Assembly (NCBI GenBank): GCA_020351895.1
Contig: CP070672.1
Coordinates: 1,283,964 to 1,295,599 of the forward strand
Direction: 5' to 3'
Length of the DNA: 11,636 nucleotides
Origin: Thermoplasmata archaeon
Lineage (GTDB): Archaea; Thermoplasmatota; Thermoplasmata; GCA-020350865
Under the pieces are notes generated by a model. The model was given only the letters and a program-made list of their open reading frames with translations. It was not told the DNA's origin and did no database searches. Below, piece after piece: positions 6,569 through 11,636 of this stretch (position 1 is the first letter of the stretch; every line of letters begins with the position of its first letter). The position numbers and the translations under genes were made by a program.

Positions 6569-7714
6569 ATGGATTATTACGCGAAATACCTGAAAAAGTT
6601 CGAAGGAAAGACCTTTTTTATACTTGGTGATGAGGCCATTGCCTATGGGGCATTGTTTGCCAGGTGCAATTTTTTCGGGGGCTACCCAATCACCCCAGCC
6701 TCGGAGGTGGCAGAGCTTATTGCAAGGCTGCTTCCCAACGTAGACGGCTACTATGTACAGTTCGAGGACGAGATAGCAAGCATCGGAGCCGTAATCGGTG
6801 CCGCTTGGGCAGGTGGAAAGGCAATGACAGCCACGTCAGGCCCTGGCTTTTCCCTGATGCAGGAGAACATAGGCTATGCCGTCATGACCGAAACTCCATG
6901 TGTGATTGTGGATGTCCAAAGATCGGGCCCTTCAACTGGCCAGGCCACAAAACCTGCCCAGGGGGACGTGATGCAAGCCAGATGGGGCACCCATGGGGAT
7001 CACGAGATAATCGCCCTTGCTCCATCCTCTGTTCAGGAATGCTTTGATTTGATGATAGACTGCTTCAATTTATCTGAGACTTACCGCACTCCCGTGATTC
7101 TTCTTACTGACGGCGAAATCGGGCATCTAAGAGAAAGAATGGTTATGCCCAAGCTCAAGGATGTCAGGATCGTCAAGAGACCCATGGCAAAGGACAACAA
7201 ATCCGTATTTGGTGGGAAACTCATCCCTCCAATGATGGAATTTGGAAGAGGAGGATACATCCATGTCACTGGCTCGACCCATAAGACAAGCGGCATGAGG
7301 GATGTTGAGTCACAGGAAGTCCACGAGGAGCTCATAACAAGGATATACAAGAAAATAGAAACCAACAGGGAAAAAATCGTAAGAGTCGAGAAAAAGCATA
7401 TGAAAGGGGCCAAGGTTGCGGTGGTCTCCTACGGAGCCTCGGCAAGACCAAGCAAAGGAGCAGTGGAGAAGGCCCGCAGAAACAAAAAGAAGGTGGGCTT
7501 TTTCAGATTCATCACAATATGGCCCTTTGCAAGGAAGCAGATTACTGAATTGGGCAAGCAGGTAGACACAATATTGGTTCCCGAGATGAACCTGGGACAG
7601 ATTTCAAGGGAAATTGAGAGGTTTGTGGATTGTGAAGTGATACCTGTTCCTAAAATCGGGGGCATTGCCCATTCCATTGACGAGATTTACTCCAAGATCA
7701 AAGAGGTGGTCTGA
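6569..7714 (+). CDS. korA: 2-oxoacid:ferredoxin oxidoreductase, alpha subunit, copy 1
   Basis: A 381-residue alpha subunit. It has GYPITP (38-43), the family motif needed for activity, the glutamate-containing EDEIASIGA (66-74) expected to contact TPP, TSGPGFSLMQENIGY (89-103), and QRSGPSTG followed by GDVMQARWGTHGDHE (117-146), the form usual in archaeal KorA. The rest is the second POR domain. With KorB it oxidises a 2-oxoacid with CoA to acyl-CoA and CO2. I chose ATG 6569: AGGTTGA lies five bases before it, and the TTG at 6560 that would add three residues has none. The start is ten bases from the korD stop. The protein stops at KEVV*, whose codons may act as a ribosome site for korB1. Confidence 0.93.
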   Translation: MDYYAKYLKKFEGKTFFILGDEAIAYGALFARCNFFGGYPITPASEVAELIARLLPNVDGYYVQFEDEIASIGAVIGAAWAGGKAMTATSGPGFSLMQENIGYAVMTETPCVIVDVQRSGPSTGQATKPAQGDVMQARWGTHGDHEIIALAPSSVQECFDLMIDCFNLSETYRTPVILLTDGEIGHLRERMVMPKLKDVRIVKRPMAKDNKSVFGGKLIPPMMEFGRGGYIHVTGSTHKTSGMRDVESQEVHEELITRIYKKIETNREKIVRVEKKHMKGAKVAVVSYGASARPSKGAVEKARRNKKKVGFFRFITIWPFARKQITELGKQVDTILVPEMNLGQISREIERFVDCEVIPVPKIGGIAHSIDEIYSKIKEVV

Positions 7715-7736
7715 CGGACAAGCAAACGGACAAGCA
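7714..7736 (+). repeat. Tandem 12-base duplication at the korA1-korB1 junction
   Basis: ACGGACAAGCA occurs twice (7714-7724 and 7726-7736), with a period of 12 bases. It lies between the korA1 stop and the first ATG of korB1. In the korB1 frame it reads TDKQ-TDKH with no stop codon, so it could be an in-frame four-residue duplication at the start of KorB1 rather than spacer. Confidence 0.8.
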
Positions 7737-7749
7737 CACGCACAGGCTC

Positions 7750-8553
7750 ATGAAATATCTGAGGGAAGAAATCTTTCCAACAAAATTCTGCACGGGTTGC
7801 GGCTGCGGAACAGTGCTCAATTGCTACGCCCACGCAATAGACGAGCTTGGCTTGGATCCGAAAAATATCGTATCTGTAACCGGGATAGGCTGCTCATCCT
7901 GGATACCGTCACCATATCTAAAATGCGATACTCTTCATACTACCCATGGAAGACCACTTGCCTTTGCAACAGGTGTGAAGATAATGAAACCCGATATGGA
8001 TGTTGTGGTGATTGCCGGGGATGGTGATATCGCGGGGATCGGGGGCAATCATCTCATTCATTCTGCACGAAGAAATCTCGATATCTCTGTATTTCTTGTT
8101 AACAATTATATTTATGGAATGACTGGAGGCCAAGTTTCACCAACAACTCCAATGGGTCATCCAACCACAACCACTCCCTATAAGAACATAGAGCATCCCA
8201 TGCAAATAGCAGAGCTCGTTGCGGCAGCCGGGGCAAGTTATGTGGCTAGATGGACAACTTACAATGTCTTTCCTTTGATGGAATCAATGCAGAACGCATT
8301 CAAAAAGAAGGGATTCTCATTCATCGAGATTCTATCACCGTGTCCTACAGCTCATGGAAGGAAAATAGGAATGAGGGAGGGGCAGGATTATCTGAACATG
8401 TTCAAGGAGAAGATGATCAAAATTGAAAAGGCCAAGAACCTGAGCGAAGAGGAGCTTGAGGACAGAATCGTGATCGGTAAACTAGTAGACAGGGAAAGGA
8501 CAGAATTCACAGAAAGCCTCAGAAACTTGAATAAGGAGAGGATAGGAAAATGA
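7750..8553 (+). CDS. korB: 2-oxoacid:ferredoxin oxidoreductase, beta subunit, copy 1
   Basis: A 267-residue TPP-binding beta subunit. Cluster cysteines are Cys14 and Cys17 (CTGCGCG), Cys48 (GIGCSSW) and Cys198 (SPCPT), with spacing that matches the four known ligands of the Sulfolobus enzyme (Cys12/15/46/197 from memory). TPP and Mg binding is shown by GDGDIAGIGGNH (90-101) and VNNYIYGMTGGQ. The residue three after Cys48 is Trp51, where KorB2 has Arg; this may change the substrate. The coordinates use the first ATG, which lacks a ribosome site. A CTG at 7711, overlapping the korA1 stop as CTGA and preceded by GAGGTGGT, would add 13 residues and match the start of KorB2 apart from a duplicated four-residue unit. 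It overlaps korC1 by ATGA. Confidence 0.92.
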   Translation: MKYLREEIFPTKFCTGCGCGTVLNCYAHAIDELGLDPKNIVSVTGIGCSSWIPSPYLKCDTLHTTHGRPLAFATGVKIMKPDMDVVVIAGDGDIAGIGGNHLIHSARRNLDISVFLVNNYIYGMTGGQVSPTTPMGHPTTTTPYKNIEHPMQIAELVAAAGASYVARWTTYNVFPLMESMQNAFKKKGFSFIEILSPCPTAHGRKIGMREGQDYLNMFKEKMIKIEKAKNLSEEELEDRIVIGKLVDRERTEFTESLRNLNKERIGK

Positions 8554-9086
8554 ATATCAGGTTCTCGGGATTTGGAGGACAGGGCATAGTGCTTTCGGGT
8601 TTCATATTGGGCAACGCCGCCATAAAGGACGGCAATAACGCCATACAGACCCAGTCCTACGGAAGCGAATCCAGGGGTGGTGCCTGCAGAAGTGACGTTA
8701 TAATATCGGGAAAAAAAATAAACGAACTCTCGCCTCCCGAGGTCGATGTTCTTGTTTCCATGTCCCATTCAGCATTCGAAAAATATCTGCCTATGCTTAA
8801 AAAAGGAGGAACCCTGATAATTGACAGTGATTTGGTGTTCCCCGAGGATGTTGAAAAGTTCAAATACTATGGCATCCCGGCAACCGATATCGCCTACAAG
8901 AAGTTCGGAAGAAAGATCATAGGCAACATGGTGATGATAGGTTATGTTACTGCAATAACAAATATCATATCGAAAAAAGCTGCAAAGGAAAGTATAAAAA
9001 GCAACGTTCCCAAAGGAACCGAGGATATCAATATCAAGGCCTTTGAAGAGGGCTATAAACTGGGTCAAAAGGAGGGTAAGAAATGA
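8550..9086 (+). CDS. korC: 2-oxoacid:ferredoxin oxidoreductase, gamma subunit, copy 1
   Basis: A 178-residue gamma subunit of the POR domain family. The N-terminal FSGFGGQGIVLSGF (5-18) and the QTQSYGSESRGGACRSDVIIS block are the family marks, together with the C-terminal NVPKG...N..AF..G pattern. The subunit holds part of the CoA site. The ATG overlaps the korB1 stop (ATGA), and GGAGAGGATAGG just before it gives a ribosome site. Cys46 in GGACRS replaces the Ala of copy 2. It is directly followed by a second gamma subunit gene, again with an ATGA overlap. Confidence 0.93.
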   Translation: MNIRFSGFGGQGIVLSGFILGNAAIKDGNNAIQTQSYGSESRGGACRSDVIISGKKINELSPPEVDVLVSMSHSAFEKYLPMLKKGGTLIIDSDLVFPEDVEKFKYYGIPATDIAYKKFGRKIIGNMVMIGYVTAITNIISKKAAKESIKSNVPKGTEDINIKAFEEGYKLGQKEGKK

Positions 9087-9613
9087 GAAAGGAAATTCGA
9101 ATCGCCGGTTTCGGAGGACAGGGCATTGTGCTTGCAGGAAGGATTCTGGGGGAGGCCGCAATAAATTCCGGTCACAAGGCGGTTCAGACCCAATCCTATG
9201 GCCCAGAGTCCAGGGGGGGTGCAGCACGATCCGAGGTAGTTATCTCGGATGGTGAGATCGATTATCCCAGGGTAGTTGATGCCGATATTCTCGTGGCTCT
9301 TTCACAACCAGGTTATGATAAATATCATGATGATATCAAGAAGAGTACCAAAATAATCGTGGATGCAGATTTAGTAGAAGGGGCAGTAAAAGGAGCCAAA
9401 CTTGTTCCATTCACGAAGACAGCAGATTCCCTTGGGAAGAAGATCGTGGCCAATATAGTGATGCTCGGATACCTCACTCCAATCATTGATATGATTCCAA
9501 AGAAGAAAATGATCGATACAATAAAAGACAACATACCAAAGGGCACAGAAAAAATCAACATGAAGGCCTTCGAAAAGGGTTACAGGCTTGGCTTGAAGGA
9601 CCGGAGGCGGTAG
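9083..9613 (+). CDS. korC: 2-oxoacid:ferredoxin oxidoreductase, gamma subunit, copy 2
   Basis: A 176-residue gamma subunit, clearly homologous to its neighbour: IAGFGGQGIVLAG (7-19), QTQSYGPESRGGAARSEVVIS, and the C-terminal NIPKGTEKINMKAFEKGY. The DNA of the two copies has drifted widely at silent positions, so this is an old duplication kept by selection, not a recent copy. Its ATG overlaps the korC1 stop (ATGA) after GGAGGGTAAG. Here the gamma gene precedes korA2 and korB2, while in the first set gamma comes last. It most likely joins KorA2 and KorB2. Confidence 0.92.
   Translation: MRKEIRIAGFGGQGIVLAGRILGEAAINSGHKAVQTQSYGPESRGGAARSEVVISDGEIDYPRVVDADILVALSQPGYDKYHDDIKKSTKIIVDADLVEGAVKGAKLVPFTKTADSLGKKIVANIVMLGYLTPIIDMIPKKKMIDTIKDNIPKGTEKINMKAFEKGYRLGLKDRRR
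9603..9611 (+). promoter_or_regulatory. Ribosome binding site of korA2
   Basis: GGAGGCGGT lies at the end of korC2, three bases before the korA2 ATG at 9615. It is close to the GGAGGTGATC consensus and fixes the start, with no promoter gap, so korA2 is part of the same transcript. Confidence 0.65.
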
Positions 9614-9614
9614 T

Positions 9615-10802
9615 ATGAAAGGAAAGGAAATAACGGCTGAAGAATATAACAAAGTCACAAAAGCCCTAGGTAAAAAGAAGCACTTCATTCAAGGAGATAC
9701 CGCCGTTGCATACGGAGCCGTGCTTGCCGGCTGCAGGTTCTTTGCAGGATACCCCATTACACCGGCCACTGAAACCGCAGAGATTTTCGCACGGATCATG
9801 CCAAAAATTGGGGGTGCCTGCATCCAGATGGAGGATGAGATTGCCAGTATAGGAGCAGTAATTGGTGCAGCTTGGGCAGGTGCAAAAGCAATGACCACCA
9901 CCTCGGGACCAGGGTTTTCTTTAATGCAGGAGAACATCGGTTATGCGTGCATGACTGAAACTCCCTGTGTAATTGTGAACGTTCAACGGTCGGGACCATC
10001 AACAGGCCAGCCAACCGAGGCATCGCAGGGTGATGTGATGCAGGCTAGATGGGGAACCCATGGAGATCATGAGATAATCGCACTTGCCCCCAACTCTCCA
10101 CAGGAAAGTCTGGATCTCATGATAACTGCCTTCAACCTTGCAGAGAAATACCGCAATCCAGTGATCATATTAACTGATGGTGATGTGGGGCATATGCGGG
10201 AGGAGGTTGTGATTCCCAAAAGAAAGGACATTAAGTTAGTTTATAGGAAAACACCATCCAAGGATAGGGATAAATACAAACCATTTAAGGCGGGAAAAGA
10301 CAAGATACCTGAGATGGCGAACTTCGGAACAGGTTATCATACATACGTAACTGGATTGACACACAAGGAGAATGGTCTTCCATCAACCGATGATAAGGAT
10401 ATTCATCATGCCCTTATCAAGAGACTGTCAGAGAAGATCGCGGATGACCGGGATAAAATAACCATGATAGAAAAGAAATACCAGAAGGGAAGCAAGATAG
10501 GCATGATAAGTTATGGGATATCTGCAAGAAGTGCCTTAAGGGCGGTGAAGATGCTTCGTAAGGGAGGAACAAAAACCGATTTTCTCAGGCTCATTACCAT
10601 ATGGCCATTTCCCATAAAAGAAATCAAGGCAATGGCAGATAAGGTCGATACAATCTACGTTCCTGAGATGAATCTCGGGCAGGTAAATCATATGGTGGCA
10701 GAGTTTGCTCAGGGTGAATGCGATGTCGTGTCAATTCCAAAAACAGGCGGGGAAATGCATTCTCCCAAGGAGATTGTGGATGCAGTAAAAGGAGGTGTGT
10801 AG
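9615..10802 (+). CDS. korA: 2-oxoacid:ferredoxin oxidoreductase, alpha subunit, copy 2
   Basis: A 395-residue alpha subunit with the same marks as copy 1: GYPITP (45-50), EDEIASIGA, TSGPGFSLMQENIGY, QRSGPSTG and GDVMQARWGTHGDHE. Most positions in the N-terminal 190 residues are identical to copy 1. It differs in a longer N-terminal lead (MKGKEITAEEYNKVT), a charged insertion near 215-232 (SKDRDKYKPFKAGKDKIP), and Glu135 in QPTEASQ where copy 1 has Lys128 (QATKPAQ). The start is fixed by GGAGGCGGT, one base after the korC2 stop codon plus a short gap. The C-terminal codons of KGGV* form the ribosome site of korB2. It probably pairs with KorB2. Confidence 0.93.
   Translation: MKGKEITAEEYNKVTKALGKKKHFIQGDTAVAYGAVLAGCRFFAGYPITPATETAEIFARIMPKIGGACIQMEDEIASIGAVIGAAWAGAKAMTTTSGPGFSLMQENIGYACMTETPCVIVNVQRSGPSTGQPTEASQGDVMQARWGTHGDHEIIALAPNSPQESLDLMITAFNLAEKYRNPVIILTDGDVGHMREEVVIPKRKDIKLVYRKTPSKDRDKYKPFKAGKDKIPEMANFGTGYHTYVTGLTHKENGLPSTDDKDIHHALIKRLSEKIADDRDKITMIEKKYQKGSKIGMISYGISARSALRAVKMLRKGGTKTDFLRLITIWPFPIKEIKAMADKVDTIYVPEMNLGQVNHMVAEFAQGECDVVSIPKTGGEMHSPKEIVDAVKGGV
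10791..10797 (+). promoter_or_regulatory. Ribosome binding site fixing the TTG start of korB2
   Basis: GGAGGTG is a perfect match to the core consensus and lies six bases before the TTG at 10804. It is inside the last codons of korA2. There is no ATG in frame until residue 17, which would remove conserved sequence. Confidence 0.7.
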
Positions 10803-10803
10803 T

Positions 10804-11636
10804 TTGTTCAACAAAGCCATAGTTATAAGGGAAAAGTATCTTGAGGAAACCATGTACCCGTCCATCTTCTGCCAAGGTTGCGGAATTGGAAATGTTCTGA
10901 ATTACGCACTCCGTGCAATAGACGAATCAAAAATCGATATCGATGATGTTGTTTTCAGTTCAGGAATCGGCTGCTCCTCGAGAATGCCTGGCTACATCGA
11001 TGCAGATGGATTGCACACGACCCATGGGAGGGCAATCGCATTTGCAACAGGAGTTAAGGTTGCAAGACCGGATCTGCATGTGATAGTCTTTACAGGCGAC
11101 GGAGATCTCGCTGGAATAGGTGGAAACCATTTCATTCATGCGGCAAGAAGGAATGTCGATATGACTGTGATTGTGATCAACAACTGGAATTACGGAATGA
11201 CTGGAGGTCAGGTTTCTCCAACAACTCCACTTGGGGATTTCACAACCACAACTCCATACAGGAACATAGAAGAGCCCTTTGATTTGTCTGAGCTTGCAAT
11301 TATATCTGGTGCTCCGTATGTAGCAAGGTGGCCCATGGGCTATCCCTATGAAACAGTGAATTCCATTAAGAAAGGATTGAAGAAGAAGGGATTTGCATTT
11401 ATCGAGACCCTGACTCCTTGCCCAACTGGTTACGGGAGGAAGAACAAGCAGAGGATAGCAAAGGAAGCCTGGGACTGGTACAAGGCCAACACCGTAGTAA
11501 ACAGCAAGTGGAAGTTACTTTCGGATAAGCAGAAGAGTGAGAACAAGAAGATCCTAATCGGGGAACTGCAGGATATCGAGAGAAAGGAATACACCGAGGA
11601 ATGGGCCAAGCTTGTAAAGAGTTTTGAGGGGAAGTA
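10804..11636 (+). CDS. korB: 2-oxoacid:ferredoxin oxidoreductase, beta subunit, copy 2 (stop at window edge)
   Basis: The reading frame gives 277 residues without a stop. The final two bases of the window are TA, probably the start of the stop codon, since the C-terminus (KSFEGK) lines up with that of KorB1 (KERIGK). Cluster cysteines are Cys23 and Cys26 (FCQGCG), Cys57 (GIGCSSR) and Cys206 (TPCPT). TPP binding is shown by GDGDLAGIGGNH (98-109) and NNWNYGMTGGQ. Arg60 stands where KorB1 has Trp51, as in KorB proteins I associate with 2-oxoglutarate. The TTG start has GGAGGTG six bases before it and follows the korA2 stop by one base. It is the catalytic partner of KorA2. Confidence 0.9.
   Translation, partial: MFNKAIVIREKYLEETMYPSIFCQGCGIGNVLNYALRAIDESKIDIDDVVFSSGIGCSSRMPGYIDADGLHTTHGRAIAFATGVKVARPDLHVIVFTGDGDLAGIGGNHFIHAARRNVDMTVIVINNWNYGMTGGQVSPTTPLGDFTTTTPYRNIEEPFDLSELAIISGAPYVARWPMGYPYETVNSIKKGLKKKGFAFIETLTPCPTGYGRKNKQRIAKEAWDWYKANTVVNSKWKLLSDKQKSENKKILIGELQDIERKEYTEEWAKLVKSFEGK

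Noticed and set aside
8550..9613. korC2 as a recent duplication or assembly error of korC1
   Set aside because: The proteins align well but the DNA differs throughout, with different lengths and start contexts, so this is an old true paralogue pair.

Overview
The window looks archaeal and most like a Thermoplasmatota-type euryarchaeote that ferments amino acids or peptides. This rests on several visible signs: archaeal TATA boxes (one placed for a leaderless transcript), GGAGGTGATC-type ribosome sites, ferredoxin-linked 2-oxoacid oxidoreductases in the four-subunit archaeal form, a tungstopterin aldehyde oxidoreductase, and a secreted-domain/one-helix/zinc-ribbon membrane protein of a build I associate with Thermoplasmata. 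The lineage call is inference. No mobile element, CRISPR array or RNA gene was seen.

Left part (1-1492). The 5' end of an unrecognised gene leaves the window on the minus strand (1-113), with a clear promoter and ribosome site. Next come a minus-strand metallo-beta-lactamase-fold hydrolase (309-992) and a divergent GNAT acetyltransferase (1052-1492). The GNAT gene converges with the next operon, with only two bases between stop codons.

Middle (1495-4977, minus strand). An apparent operon reads amidohydrolase, MoaD/ThiS-like sulfur carrier, AOR-family tungsten oxidoreductase, then a ferredoxin with four [4Fe-4S] motifs. The AOR and ferredoxin genes overlap by ATGA, so the two proteins probably form one electron-transfer complex. 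The MoaD-like protein probably supplies sulfur for the tungstopterin. The amidohydrolase may make or process the substrate. A separate minus-strand gene (5072-6145) encodes the zinc-ribbon membrane protein, possibly starting at CTG.

Right part (6358-11636, plus strand). A tight operon encodes two complete sets of 2-oxoacid:ferredoxin oxidoreductase subunits that share one KorD ferredoxin in view. The order is korD-korA1-korB1-korC1-korC2-korA2-korB2. Both sets keep the YPITP motif, the TPP-binding motif and all four cluster cysteines of KorB. They differ at positions expected to set substrate choice, so they are probably two enzymes of different specificity. The last gene reaches the window edge at what looks like the first two bases of its stop codon.

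Together the two operons fit a ferredoxin-based catabolism: 2-oxoacids from transamination are oxidised to acyl-CoA by the KOR enzymes, and aldehydes are oxidised to acids by the AOR complex. The most notable points are the doubled Kor operon with diverged active sites, the AOR-ferredoxin-MoaD-amidohydrolase set, and two genes whose best-supported starts may be CTG.
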